This document shows, one piece after another, positions 24,176 to 31,971 of a stretch of 64,000 nucleotides of DNA (positions are counted from its first letter, which is position 1; the number at the start of each line of letters is the position of its first letter). The stretch lies in contig NZ_JADLQX010000007.1 of the NCBI RefSeq assembly GCF_015477605.1, forward strand, positions 124,001 through 188,000, written 5' to 3'. This stretch comes from Nocardia amamiensis. GTDB taxonomy: Bacteria > Actinomycetota > Actinomycetes > Mycobacteriales > Mycobacteriaceae. Below the pieces are notes generated by a model. It saw only the letters and a list, made by a program, of their open reading frames with translations, was not told where the DNA came from and did not search any database. The position numbers and the translations under genes were made by a program.

Positions 24176-24211
24176 AGGCCGGGCGGAGTGTGCGCGTTCT
24201 CCGCCCGGCCT
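24176..24211 (-). terminator. Strong GC hairpin within the early operon
   Basis: 13-bp perfect stem AGGCCGGGCGGAG/CTCCGCCCGGCCT with a 10-nt loop between the 24345 and 23674 genes, in a 203-bp gap that otherwise shows no gene. No T-run; probably an attenuator or RNA-processing site separating two operon segments. Confidence 0.6.
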
Positions 24212-24344
24212 GGTCGTGGCGCGCAGCGTGCCCTCCCGCCAGAACTGGGACGGGATTGCGGAGCCAGGACACCCGAAGCTGGCTCGTTGGGGTGCTTTCC
24301 CGGCTGATCCGTACCGGGTTGACCCGCCACGAGGGAGGGGTGGT

Positions 24345-24743
24345 CTACAGGTCGGCCAGCGCCCGATCGACCTCGTCGAAGAACCAGTCCTGCGGCATCG
24401 TCGGCGGCGACGGTTCGACGACGCGCACGGTCACCTGTTCGCCGCCTCCGGCTGGGGTGGCGAGGGTTTCGCGGGACTGGTCGAGGTAGATCACGCCGCC
24501 GTCGCCGTCGATCGCGCCGCCGGTGATGCGGACGTATGTCCCGTCGTCGGTGAGCAGGAACCGGTCGGCAGCGATGGTGTCGGCGAGGTAGGCGGTGATG
24601 GTGTCGCCGTCGACGGTGGCCTGCCCGGCGAGGTATTCGCGGCTGCCGGTGACGCGGGTCTCGATGTCGAGCTCGGCAGTGGCGGGCAGTTCGACAACGA
24701 GCGCGAACGTCTCGAAGTCCTGGGTGCGGTACAGACCGGGCAT
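24345..24743 (-). CDS. Phage protein, paralogue of the 23674 gene
   Basis: 132 aa from ATG 24743, GAGGGAG 8 nt upstream. 'ETRVTGSREYLAGQA', 'LTDDGTYVRI' and 'VRVVEPSPP' parallel the 23674 protein. Mostly beta strands. Function unknown. Confidence 0.65.
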   Translation of the reverse strand: MPGLYRTQDFETFALVVELPATAELDIETRVTGSREYLAGQATVDGDTITAYLADTIAADRFLLTDDGTYVRITGGAIDGDGGVIYLDQSRETLATPAGGGEQVTVRVVEPSPPTMPQDWFFDEVDRALADL

Positions 24744-24744
24744 G

Positions 24745-25323
24745 TTAGTTTTCTCCCTCTGTGATGTGGTGTTCGGCGGCGCGGGCACGGGCCCGCCAGT
24801 AGACGGAGCGCAGCAGCCAGATTCCGGCGAGTACTGCCGCGGCGCTCACGAAGACGTCCAGGTCAGCGGAATCGCCAGCGAGGTTGATGACCGTTCCGGC
24901 GAGCATGGCCGGGATGCCGCCGACGACGGCAATACCTCCGAGGGCGGCGATCACCTGCTCGCTCGGGTCGGCGGTTCGCAGTGCCTGGCGGATGTTGAGT
25001 GGAGTGAAGGTGTTCGTCTCGGTGAATGTGTTGACGTCCGGGACGGGCTCCCACTCGTCGTCGTATGTTGCCGGTTCGTAGGTCTCGTCGAAGTCGTGCG
25101 GCCTCCGGACGAAGAATGTGCCGGTGACGCCCCGGACGATCCAGTCACCGAGTACAGCGGTGACGGGCCCTGACCCGTCCCGGAATTGGATCAGGTTGGG
25201 GGCCAGTTCGTTACTGCCGCCGCACCATTCGGCGATGAGTGACCCCATGTTTTCGTCGGTGAACTGGACGGCTTCGAGCTCGACCGGGCGGATCGGTCGG
25301 ATGCGGACCGGTGTGATGGTCAT
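24745..25323 (-). CDS. Phage membrane protein with N-terminal PGDYG-like domain
   Basis: 192 aa. N-terminal 90 residues are beta-rich with 'PVELEAVQFTDENMGSLIAE', 'LGDWIVRGVTGTFFV' and a following 'DFDETYEP', matching small phage proteins of the PGDYG type. Residues about 125-175 hold two TM segments and the end is basic. ATGA overlap with the upstream gene. Function unknown. Confidence 0.6.
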   Translation of the reverse strand: MTITPVRIRPIRPVELEAVQFTDENMGSLIAEWCGGSNELAPNLIQFRDGSGPVTAVLGDWIVRGVTGTFFVRRPHDFDETYEPATYDDEWEPVPDVNTFTETNTFTPLNIRQALRTADPSEQVIAALGGIAVVGGIPAMLAGTVINLAGDSADLDVFVSAAAVLAGIWLLRSVYWRARARAAEHHITEGEN

Positions 25324-25484
25324 GAGTTCCTTTCGGCTGGTGTGGTGACGCGGTTGCTCTGGGCGTAGGTGGCGGTGATGCGGCCTTCCTCGATGCGCAC
25401 TGTCATCAGCGCCCGTTCCGGGTCGTCGGGGTTGAGACCGAGGAGGCGCATCGCTGCTGCGAACGCTTCGGGCGAAATGGGCAT
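25320..25484 (-). CDS. 54-aa phage protein
   Basis: From ATG 25484, overlapping the upstream stop (TGATG). 'PEAFAAAMRLLGLNPDDP' helix-turn then two strands. Too short for function calls. Confidence 0.55.
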   Translation of the reverse strand: MPISPEAFAAAMRLLGLNPDDPERALMTVRIEEGRITATYAQSNRVTTPAERNS

Positions 25485-26254
25485 CAGGGCTCCGTCGGGG
25501 TGACGGGGTCGGTCGGCGCAGCGCCTCCGATGCCGGTTACTTGGATGGGCAGGCCGTTGCCACCGCCGCCGCCGCACACGATCGGCCTGCCTTCACCGTC
25601 GGTGACCACGACGTCGCCAGAGCCGCCGCACGCGAGCGGCCGGGCCGGTTCCCCGGCGAGCCGCTCGTCTGCGGTTGGGGGGAGCATCCGCTCGGCGGTG
25701 TACCGGGCGGCACCGAGTGCCGCGTCCCTCCAGAACGACGGCGGGAACGAAGCGGTCATCGTCTGCGCCATCGTGTAACCCAGCAGCGGCACCAGCGCGG
25801 CGCAGAATCCGTCGCGCACTATCGCGCTCAGAATTGCCACCTCTTCGGTCGAGTCGACCACCGCCGTCGCGGGCTCGCCTTCGTCGTCGCGGACGCGGTC
25901 GTACGTCTCGGCGAATACATTCGGCTTACAAACGTCGCGTTCGCCGCTCGCGCCGGTGATGACGTAGTCGCCGGGGCACACGGTGTGACCGCCGTCGGGG
26001 GTGTCGATCCAGCCGTGCCGGTTCATGACCAGGCCGCAGTGCTCGCACTGCTGGTCACCGGGGGCGTCGGGGCGGCGGTAGTAGCGGACCACCTCGCCCT
26101 CCCAGCGCTGTTCGCGGCGCTGCGCTGCCGTGACCATGGTGTGGGTGACGGGGTCTTCGAAGTCGTGGATGTAGTCGTCGGGGTGGTCGCCGTTGCTCCA
26201 CCACCGGACGGCGGTGATTTCGACGGGTCGCTTGCGGTACCGCTGGGCGTGCAT
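25484..26254 (-). CDS. Phage protein with PGDYG-type N-terminal domain and Gly-rich tail
   Basis: 256 aa. 'KRPVEITAVRWW' then 'CEHCGLVMNRHGW', 'VCPGDYVITGASGERDVCKP' and 'FAETYDRV' mark the PGDYG-type unit with an added Cys-x2-Cys site. The rest is helical and ends in a Gly/Pro/Thr-rich tail. Related in its first part to the 24745 protein. Function unknown. Confidence 0.65.
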   Translation of the reverse strand: MHAQRYRKRPVEITAVRWWSNGDHPDDYIHDFEDPVTHTMVTAAQRREQRWEGEVVRYYRRPDAPGDQQCEHCGLVMNRHGWIDTPDGGHTVCPGDYVITGASGERDVCKPNVFAETYDRVRDDEGEPATAVVDSTEEVAILSAIVRDGFCAALVPLLGYTMAQTMTASFPPSFWRDAALGAARYTAERMLPPTADERLAGEPARPLACGGSGDVVVTDGEGRPIVCGGGGGNGLPIQVTGIGGAAPTDPVTPTEP

Positions 26255-26713
26255 TCAGCTCTCCTTCGTGGTGGCGCGATCGGTCGGCGTGGCGGTGCTG
26301 AGCTTCTGCACCAGGGCCTCGATCTCGGCGTCGAGCTCGGTGCGGGTGGTGACGGTGTGGTCGACAGTGATGCGGTCGAGACCGTGGATCTTCGAGAACC
26401 GGTCGAGCATCTTGAGGCACAGCTCGGCGGCCTTCGGGTCGCCTTTGCGGGCGAGCTTGAACTGCGGGGCCCACAGCATTTCGAGCCGTTCGAGAACGAT
26501 CGGCCGGGCGAGGTCGGCGAGTTCCTTGGTGCGTTCGGCGCACTCGGCGAGCGCGGTGGTCACGGCCCGGTGCGCGGTGCCCTTGTCGCTGTAGTCGAGG
26601 GCGTCGGCGATCTGCTGGTAGGTGCGCCCGGCGAGCATCATTTCGAGCGCGAGTTCTCGGCGGGTGGCGGCGTTCGCCAGGCGCCGGCGCGATTGCTGTC
26701 CGGCTTTGACCAT
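26255..26713 (-). CDS. Probable small terminase subunit (HTH DNA-binding)
   Basis: 152 aa from ATG 26713; GTGs at 26719 and 26722 are alternatives. HTH at residues about 15-50 ('LALEMMLAGRTYQQIADALD'), followed by a helical part with 'LADLARPIVLERLEMLWAPQ' and 'KMLDRFSKIHGLD', the plan of actinophage small terminases that recognise pac/cos DNA. Separated from the large subunit by about 5 kb in the same operon. A regulatory HTH role cannot be excluded. Confidence 0.6.
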   Translation of the reverse strand: MVKAGQQSRRRLANAATRRELALEMMLAGRTYQQIADALDYSDKGTAHRAVTTALAECAERTKELADLARPIVLERLEMLWAPQFKLARKGDPKAAELCLKMLDRFSKIHGLDRITVDHTVTTRTELDAEIEALVQKLSTATPTDRATTKES

Positions 26714-26737
26714 GTCCACCACCCGCCTTCGATGCTA

Positions 26738-26758
26738 TGTGACTGTGTCACTGTTTCC
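26738..26758. promoter_or_regulatory. 21-bp dyad, site C
   Basis: TGTGACTGT-N3-ACTGTTTCC, upstream of the small-terminase candidate (start 26713). Right half is identical to site A. Also contains the smaller palindrome GTGACTGTGTCAC. Confidence 0.5.
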
Positions 26759-26760
26759 GA

Positions 26761-27306
26761 TTATCCCCGGGCCTGCGGCCACTCGATCTTCGACAGGGCG
26801 AGTCGGTGACGTTCGAGCACGAGGTAGGGCAGCGGTAGGCCGAGGTGCTGGGCGCCGATCGTGCCGCAGCATAGGGCGTCGGCGGTGTCGCTGTTCGGAA
26901 TCCGCAAGCCACGCCACATCTCCGATATGGCGGCGCGCACTGCGGGCTTCTTCGCGCGCCCGTCATCGGCGGCCCACTTCTTCACCGTGTTCGGAGGGAC
27001 GACGGCGAGCGGCAAGCCGAGGTGGTCGAACGCGTCGGAGATCAGCCACCACAAATGGTGGATGCGGTCCTGGCCAGGCTGGTTGTGGCCGAAAGACATG
27101 CCTTCGATGACGGCGAGGCTGGTGTCTCGGGGGATGTTGTCCATGATCGCGGTGCGCATCTCGCGCATTCGTCGGCCGCGGGTTGGTCGGTCGTCGGTGT
27201 TCTTGCCGCTGCTGCTGACGGTGAGCAGTTCGGGTTGGGTGTCAGGTCGGATGATGGCGATGCCGGTGTCGCTGAGTGAGTGGTCGATGCCGACAACGGT
27301 GGTCAA
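26761..27306 (-). CDS. RuvC-like Holliday junction resolvase
   Basis: 181 aa from TTG 27306, overlapping the upstream stop (TTGA) with AGGAG 9 nt before. RuvC fold markers: 'VVGIDHSLSDTGIAII' (first Asp), 'AVIEGMSFG' (Glu), 'PPNTVKKWA' and C-terminal 'SDTADALCC' (last Asp). Phage resolvases of this type clear branched DNA before packaging. Fits the RecT/exonuclease replication set upstream. Confidence 0.75.
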   Translation of the reverse strand: MTTVVGIDHSLSDTGIAIIRPDTQPELLTVSSSGKNTDDRPTRGRRMREMRTAIMDNIPRDTSLAVIEGMSFGHNQPGQDRIHHLWWLISDAFDHLGLPLAVVPPNTVKKWAADDGRAKKPAVRAAISEMWRGLRIPNSDTADALCCGTIGAQHLGLPLPYLVLERHRLALSKIEWPQARG

Positions 27307-27518
27307 GGGTTGGTCTCCTGTGTGGTGGCGGCGAGCTTGATGCGTGCGATGTGGGCTGGCATGTGGTCGAGGGGTGCGGATTCGCCGGTTAGCCAGTTGG
27401 TTCGTGTGCAGGTTTGGCCGGGCGGTGCTTCGCAGTCGGGGCAGGCCACCGTCTCGGCGTGGTCGCGTTGGATGAGCCAATCCATTCCGCGGACGCCGGG
27501 TGGTCTGGGTCTGGGCAT
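27303..27518 (-). CDS. Small zinc-finger phage protein
   Basis: 71 aa. 'VACPDCEAPPGQTCTRTNW' followed by 'PLDHMPAHIARIKLA' is the common actinophage Cys-x2-Cys...Cys...His-x-Ala-Arg zinc finger. Probably nucleic-acid binding. Confidence 0.65.
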   Translation of the reverse strand: MPRPRPPGVRGMDWLIQRDHAETVACPDCEAPPGQTCTRTNWLTGESAPLDHMPAHIARIKLAATTQETNP

Positions 27519-27523
27519 GGCGG

Positions 27524-27973
27524 CTACTCGGTCGCAGCCTGTCCGGTCCAGGGCAGGTGCAGGCCGTCGCCGTCGCGGCGCGGCACGTAGTGGATGTGCA
27601 CGTGCGCAACGGTCTGGGTGGCGGCGGTGCCGGAGGAGACGATGAGGTTGTAAGGCTCGTCGCCGGTCTCACCCCACCAGCCTTTGCGCGCGGCCCACCA
27701 GGCCGCGGCCTCCACCCACCGGGGCGCCGAGTGCTCCACGTGCTTGCCCGGCGGGAACAGTCTGTGTCCGGGTGTGACCGGGTTCAGCGGTTCGAAGTGC
27801 ACGATGTCACCGAGGTCGGGCGGTGTCGTGGAGAAGTCGCGGTTGGCGATGCGGGTGCAGAACGGGCAGGTGGGCCAGTCGGTCACGGGGCTCCTCCGTG
27901 CGGGTTGAGTGAGGGCGGTGATGGCGTCACGGGCGAGGCCGAGCAGGCCGGGCCCGCGGTACGGGATGGTCAT
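27524..27973 (-). CDS. HIT-family nucleotide hydrolase/transferase
   Basis: 149 aa from ATG 27973. 'CPFCTRIANRDF' N-terminal HIT start with Cys pair, and the catalytic triad 'AHVHIHYVPRR' (His-x-His-x-His) near residue 118. HIT proteins cleave nucleoside phosphoramidates or dinucleoside polyphosphates. Inside a phage early operon it may adjust nucleotide signals; that is inference. About normal length for the family. Confidence 0.75.
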   Translation of the reverse strand: MTIPYRGPGLLGLARDAITALTQPARRSPVTDWPTCPFCTRIANRDFSTTPPDLGDIVHFEPLNPVTPGHRLFPPGKHVEHSAPRWVEAAAWWAARKGWWGETGDEPYNLIVSSGTAATQTVAHVHIHYVPRRDGDGLHLPWTGQAATE

Positions 27974-28467
27974 TGCGGACTGGTGCGGATGTGGCCGCGC
28001 TCGATGGCGAGATCGGCGGACCGACGTAACGCGTCGTCCTGCCGGTGTTGCTCGGCGACCTCGACGATCATGGGCGGCGCGAGTTCGGGCTCGTCGTCGA
28101 CATCGTCGGGGTCTCGTTCGGGGGGCAGGATGCGGCCGGTGCCTTGGCATTCCTCGCACCAGTCGGCGCCGTTGCTGTCGCCGGTGCCTTGGCAGATGTC
28201 GCAGCGGTAGGGGTCGCCGGGGGGCGTTGCGTTCGCGCGGGGCTGCGCGGCGCGACGGATGGCCGAGAGTGACCGGGCGATGCCGTCCCAGTCGATTGCC
28301 GCGAACGCCTTGCTGACCGTGGTGCCGAATTCGGCGAACGCCTTGCTTACTCGGGCGAGGGCGGGACCGAGCGCGGCGACGTTGGCCGCGCGCTGGTGGC
28401 GCTTGCGGGCCCGGTACTTCATGTTCGGGAAGTTGTCCGGGGTGCGAGCGAGTTGGCCGCGGCTCAC
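27970..28467 (-). CDS. Phage protein with DnaJ-like zinc repeats
   Basis: 165 aa from GTG. Basic helical N-terminal half; then 'CDICQGTG' and 'CEECQGTG' spaced as one DnaJ-type zinc centre, followed by an acidic stretch 'DPDDVDDEPELAPP'. No J-domain. Probably protein or nucleic-acid binding. ATGA overlap with the HIT gene. Confidence 0.65.
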   Translation of the reverse strand: MSRGQLARTPDNFPNMKYRARKRHQRAANVAALGPALARVSKAFAEFGTTVSKAFAAIDWDGIARSLSAIRRAAQPRANATPPGDPYRCDICQGTGDSNGADWCEECQGTGRILPPERDPDDVDDEPELAPPMIVEVAEQHRQDDALRRSADLAIERGHIRTSPQ

Positions 28468-28817
28468 TTGGCACCGTCGATCAGGATGAAGTTGCGGCTC
28501 GTGAGCCGGGCGGCGGTCATCGACTTGCCGCGTGACCGCGCGGGCGGTTCACCGTCGACGAGGACCACGGTGTAGTCGATGGCGCGGTCGTCGGGGCGGT
28601 CTGGGTTGTAGGGCTCGTGGATGTGGTCGACGCGGAGTGTGCGCACGTTGGTTGCGCGGGCGTCGCGGTAGTGCTGGCCGGTGCGGATGGTCTTGCCGCC
28701 GGTGGTGATGTATTCCTGCATGGCTTCCTCTCGGGTGTGGCGGCGGATGGTGCGGAGTGCGCCGCGTTGGATGAATTCGGGTGCGATGCTCGGCGGACGG
28801 CTCGTCGGCGCGGTCAC
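28464..28817 (-). CDS. Small phage protein
   Basis: 117 aa with GTG 28817 chosen because it overlaps the preceding stop (GTGA) and has GGAG at 8 nt. An internal ATG at 28721 with GAGAGGAAG upstream is a strong alternative (85 aa). Beta-rich C-terminal part. Family unknown. Confidence 0.55.
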   Translation of the reverse strand: MTAPTSRPPSIAPEFIQRGALRTIRRHTREEAMQEYITTGGKTIRTGQHYRDARATNVRTLRVDHIHEPYNPDRPDDRAIDYTVVLVDGEPPARSRGKSMTAARLTSRNFILIDGAK

Positions 28818-29086
28818 GATTCGCTCTCCGGCGCTCGGCTTTTCGGTGCGCCACCGGGGAGGTAGACATCGACCACCGCCCGCCCGGTCATGCGCCGCCA
28901 TGCGTACACGTTGTGCACCGAGCGGTCGCGCTCGGCGATTTCCTCGGCAGTCATCCGTCGGCCGCCCGGGTCGTGCTTGAGCATCGGACCGAACGCTTCG
29001 ACACAGCCGTCGCAAACGTCGCCTACGAAGGCGACCGGAGTGCGGCAGCCGGGCAGCACGCACGAGGCGAACAGCGTGTCAGCCAA
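28814..29086 (-). CDS. Small zinc-binding phage protein
   Basis: 90 aa from TTG with GGAGG 9 nt upstream. 'CVLPGCRTPVAFVGDVCDGC' is a four-Cys site common in actinophage early proteins, then 'MTAEEIAERDRSV' helix. Function unknown. Confidence 0.6.
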   Translation of the reverse strand: MADTLFASCVLPGCRTPVAFVGDVCDGCVEAFGPMLKHDPGGRRMTAEEIAERDRSVHNVYAWRRMTGRAVVDVYLPGGAPKSRAPESES

Positions 29087-30206
29087 GGCAGGCCACCTCC
29101 TGTGCCTGGTGGGGCTCGCCGGTCTCGGCGTAGACCGTCAGCGCCCGCCAGTCGACGTCGGGAGTCTCGGTGCTGGCGTCCTGCACGTCGACGTTCGCCT
29201 CGTCGAGAGTCCGCCAAGGCTCGCCGTCGAACGCGATGTGCCACTTGCCGTCTGCGTGGCGGTGGCCGGTAATCCAGCCGATCGGCGGCCTGTGCTCGGC
29301 GAGGGCTTTGAGCGCGACGTTCGCCATCGCGGAGGCGGCGGCGAGTTCGTCGGCGATGGGATGGCGAGATTCGCCGTGTTCGTCGGTGCAGTCCCATGCG
29401 TCGCCTGCGCGTTCGCAGGTGTCGGCGCAGTTGTGGGTTGCAGCGGTCTCGATCTGCTGGTCGGTGTAGCCCTGGTATCGCATCCATGCGACGGCGATGG
29501 CTTCGACCTCGCCTGCGGCGGGCTCGCCGGTTGCGCCGGACGGCGGACGCCATCCGAGGCAGCGGGCGGCCTCGACCGCGATGACGCCGAGGGTGCCCAG
29601 CACGGCGCGTTCGCCTTCGTCGCCTATGCCCAGGTCATCGGCGCAGGCGAGGTCGACGCGGTCGAGCACGTCATCGAGGTAGCCCGCGACGATTTCGCCG
29701 GCGCGGCGAGCGTCGTCGTCGGTGAGGCCGGCCGGGTAGTCGAACGGGCTGAGCAGTTGGCGGCGTGCCTGCGCTGGCGGCATCGGCGGAACGAACGGCG
29801 AACCGCTCGTGACGGTTGCACTGTTTCCGTGATGGGGAGGTGCTGACTGCGCCGTGGGCGGCTCGGCGGGGCTGCCCGAAGGTTCCGGGCTGGGTGCGGC
29901 AGCGTGTGCGCGCAGGCGAACGGTGTCGAGGGCGTGTTCGATGCCTTCGCTGTAGCCGGACAGCCAGTTGTCGGCGTGGCGTTGTTCGTCGTCGGTGTCG
30001 ACGTGCATGTGCGATCGGGCGTGGTCGACGAGTCCGCGGTGGATGCTGGTGAGATCCTCGTCGGAGAGGCGGGCGGGGGTGAGTCGCTGGCGGGCGTCGA
30101 GCAGTTCGGCCGCGAGTTGTTTGTGCACCCGGTCGAATGCGGTGTTCGGATCCTCCGCGATTCGCCGCAGATCAGCGTCGGCGAAGTGGTAGGCCAGGTC
30201 AGGCAC
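29079..30206 (-). CDS. Phage protein of unknown function
   Basis: 375 aa. Helical N-terminal 100 residues, a Pro/Ser linker (about 100-150) that contains dyad site D, then a helical domain with 'AVAWMRYQGYTDQQIE' and a Cys/His patch 'THNCADTCERAGDAWDC', ending in a beta segment 'HADGKWHIAFDGEPWR'. Family unknown. Confidence 0.65.
   Translation of the reverse strand: MPDLAYHFADADLRRIAEDPNTAFDRVHKQLAAELLDARQRLTPARLSDEDLTSIHRGLVDHARSHMHVDTDDEQRHADNWLSGYSEGIEHALDTVRLRAHAAAPSPEPSGSPAEPPTAQSAPPHHGNSATVTSGSPFVPPMPPAQARRQLLSPFDYPAGLTDDDARRAGEIVAGYLDDVLDRVDLACADDLGIGDEGERAVLGTLGVIAVEAARCLGWRPPSGATGEPAAGEVEAIAVAWMRYQGYTDQQIETAATHNCADTCERAGDAWDCTDEHGESRHPIADELAAASAMANVALKALAEHRPPIGWITGHRHADGKWHIAFDGEPWRTLDEANVDVQDASTETPDVDWRALTVYAETGEPHQAQEVACLG
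29808..29828. promoter_or_regulatory. 21-bp dyad, site D (inside the 29079 gene)
   Basis: CGTGACGGT-N3-ACTGTTTCC. Thirteen of the eighteen arm bases agree with site C. Its position within a coding region suits a stoperator-like role rather than a promoter. Confidence 0.45.
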
Positions 30207-30693
30207 GGTCGGTCTCCTCGCTCGCGGTGGCCGCCGCCTTGGGCTTCGGGCCGGGGGTGATGGTGGCGCCGGTCTTGGCGATGGCGGCGCGGATCAGGCC
30301 GCCGACACCGGCCGGGGTGTGGCAGTCCGCGAACTGCGCGGCGTAATTCAGGAAGGCGTTGCCGAGGTCGATGTCCTCGCTGAGTCGGTCATCGACGTGG
30401 CGGCGGAGCCGGTCGAGGTCGTCGCGCAGTCGGCTCCATCCGGCAACGCTGTTGTTGGCGCGGTACTCGTCGAGGTGGGCCAGGACGAGGTCGATGGCTT
30501 CGAGTTGGCGGGCGTCGTCGTTCGGATCGTTCGCGGCGACGTAGTCGCCGATGGCGGCACACAGTGCGGCGTCGGCGAGGATCGCGCCCGCGGTCGTGTT
30601 CGAGTTGCGGAGGGGGCCACCATCGCCGGAGCTGGTGGCGTTCTCGCCAATCACGTTGGCGAGGCGGCGCTGAAGGTTGGTCGGTTCGGTCAT
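30199..30693 (-). CDS. Phage protein of unknown function, next to the origin
   Basis: 164 aa. Predicted all-helical, with basic 'RRLANVIGENATSSG' start and Ala/Lys-rich end. Overlaps the 29079 gene by 8 nt. First gene left of the iteron region, so a replication role is possible but unproven. Confidence 0.65.
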   Translation of the reverse strand: MTEPTNLQRRLANVIGENATSSGDGGPLRNSNTTAGAILADAALCAAIGDYVAANDPNDDARQLEAIDLVLAHLDEYRANNSVAGWSRLRDDLDRLRRHVDDRLSEDIDLGNAFLNYAAQFADCHTPAGVGGLIRAAIAKTGATITPGPKPKAAATASEETDRA

Positions 30694-30726
30694 CGGTCGG
30701 TCTTCCCTTCGGACAACATTGGTCAG

Positions 30727-31021
30727 TTATCCACAGGCCCGCGCGGGCGCGTGGTGAGTTGCGTTCGAAAGCCAGCCACTCATCTGGTCCCGGTTAGTGG
30801 TCTGGTCTTGGTACTGGTGGGGGATCACGGTGATCCCCAGACATTGCCGAAATGATCCCTAGACATGCTCGGATTGATCCCCAGACATGTCGGCGTTTCA
30901 GATGTCTACGGATCACAGGTGATCCCCAGACATGCACAGGCCGAACAACTCTGGGGATCATCTGTGATCCCCAGACATCGGCCCTGTGGATAACTCCAGG
31001 GATCATGAGTGATCCCCAGAC
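30727..31021. other. Candidate phage replication origin (iterons and DnaA boxes)
   Basis: Six copies of TGATCCCCAGACAT-type iterons start at 30831, 30853, 30875, 30920, 30965 and 31010, that is at spacings 22, 22, 45, 45, 45 bp (two or four helical turns). Inverted GGGGATCA copies lie between them, giving palindromes such as CTGGGGATCA-N4-TGATCCCCAG at 30950. Two perfect DnaA boxes TTATCCACA lie at 30727-30735 and, inverted, at 30985-30993. The adjacent gene encodes a winged-helix protein. The only gap over 300 bp in the early region. Confidence 0.8.
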
Positions 31022-31350
31022 TCGGGCTGCTCGTCCGGCGTGAGCATCGGCAGATCGAGCAGATTCGACGGCAGAGTGATCCGGTACTCGTCCGTATCCC
31101 CCTCGTGCCGGTTGCCCTGCTTGACCCGCTGGATCAGGCCCGTCTCGCGCAGGACCTTCAGGTGCCGTTTCACCGAGGCGGTGCCGATGTTCATCACGAG
31201 CGCCAACTTCTCGACGCCGGGGAACACCCGCGAGCCGTCGAGATCGCCGTACGTGATCGCCATCAGCGCCGTGTATTTCACGCCGGGCGGCAGGATCAGA
31301 CGCCGGATCCACCGCTCCCACTCGAACCGGCCGACCGGCTCCAACTCCAT
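31003..31350 (-). CDS. Winged-helix replication initiator-like protein
   Basis: 115 aa from ATG 31350, AAAGG 8 nt upstream. Winged-helix core 'VEKLALVMNIGTASVKRHLK' then 'ETGLIQRVKQGNRHEGDTDEYRI'. Its C-terminal codons overlap the last iteron. In phages and plasmids such proteins bind iterons to load the replisome, or repress their own gene. Initiator role inferred from location. Confidence 0.7.
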   Translation of the reverse strand: MELEPVGRFEWERWIRRLILPPGVKYTALMAITYGDLDGSRVFPGVEKLALVMNIGTASVKRHLKVLRETGLIQRVKQGNRHEGDTDEYRITLPSNLLDLPMLTPDEQPESGDHS

Positions 31351-31389
31351 CGCCACCACCTTTCACAGCACCCCGCACCCACATCCCCA

Positions 31390-31770
31390 TCACCGGCCAC
31401 CACCGACGTCGAACAACGGATCCATCTGCGCCTCCAGCTCGGCGCGGCGCGTGGCCGCGCGGGTCTCGGCGTGGTGCTGGCGGTCGTAGTGCAGGTGGCA
31501 GCCCTGGCACATGCCGCGCAGGTTCTCCGGGTCGCAGTGCTCGGGCACGTGGTCCAGGTGCGCCGTGGTGAGCACGACCGGCGAGCCGGTGTCGTGGGCG
31601 CGCTGGCCGTGTTCGTTCGGGCATCGGCCGTCGGAGGCCAGATGCACGCGCGGACGGCCGCATTCGCCTCGGCACTCGCAGCGGCCTTGGGCGCGGGTGA
31701 AGCGCACCCAGTCGGAGATCTGCCGCCAGTTCGGCGGGTAGCGGTGTCGGTTCTCCGGACGGATCGGCAT
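31390..31770 (-). CDS. HNH endonuclease-like phage protein
   Basis: 126 aa. Zn/HNH pattern: 'CECRGECGRPR', 'CPNEHGQ', then 'LTTAHLDHVPEHCDPENL' and 'MCQGCHLHYDRQH'. Similar small HNH proteins occur in phage replication operons. Catalytic His likely in Leu-Asp-His. Confidence 0.75.
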   Translation of the reverse strand: MPIRPENRHRYPPNWRQISDWVRFTRAQGRCECRGECGRPRVHLASDGRCPNEHGQRAHDTGSPVVLTTAHLDHVPEHCDPENLRGMCQGCHLHYDRQHHAETRAATRRAELEAQMDPLFDVGGGR

Positions 31771-31773
31771 CGG

Positions 31774-31968
31774 TCACCGCGCCGGGCCTGATGTGGTGAG
31801 GTCCGGCAATGGGCGGCCAATGTCGTCGTAGTACTCGGTGACCGCTCGCACAAACATGGCGGTTGCCTGGGCGGCCAGCGCCAGCGGCGCCGCAGCGCAC
31901 CCCTGCTCGGAGTGCACCGCGCCGCCCACGGTATCGCCGGTCACTGTGCGACCGTTTCCATGGTTCAT
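31774..31968 (-). CDS. 64-aa phage protein
   Basis: From ATG 31968; the first codons overlap dyad site E. Central helix 'APLALAAQATAMFVRAVTEYY' is hydrophobic but not a clear TM. Family unknown. Confidence 0.5.
   Translation of the reverse strand: MNHGNGRTVTGDTVGGAVHSEQGCAAAPLALAAQATAMFVRAVTEYYDDIGRPLPDLTTSGPAR
31939..31959. promoter_or_regulatory. 21-bp dyad, site E (start of the 31774 gene)
   Basis: GGTCACTGT-N3-ACCGTTTCC, within codons 4-10 of the 64-aa gene, so protein binding here would block its expression or elongation through the operon. Confidence 0.45.
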
Positions 31969-31971
31969 GAG

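Noticed and set aside
30831..31021. CRISPR array
   Set aside because: Repeats are short, palindromic and spaced by helical turns, with two DnaA boxes and no cas genes; an origin explains them better.
30794..31900. Leftward frame with repeated 'VWGS-MIP' peptides
   Set aside because: The peptide repeat arises because 45-bp iteron spacing is a multiple of three; the frame also overlaps the HNH and winged-helix genes.
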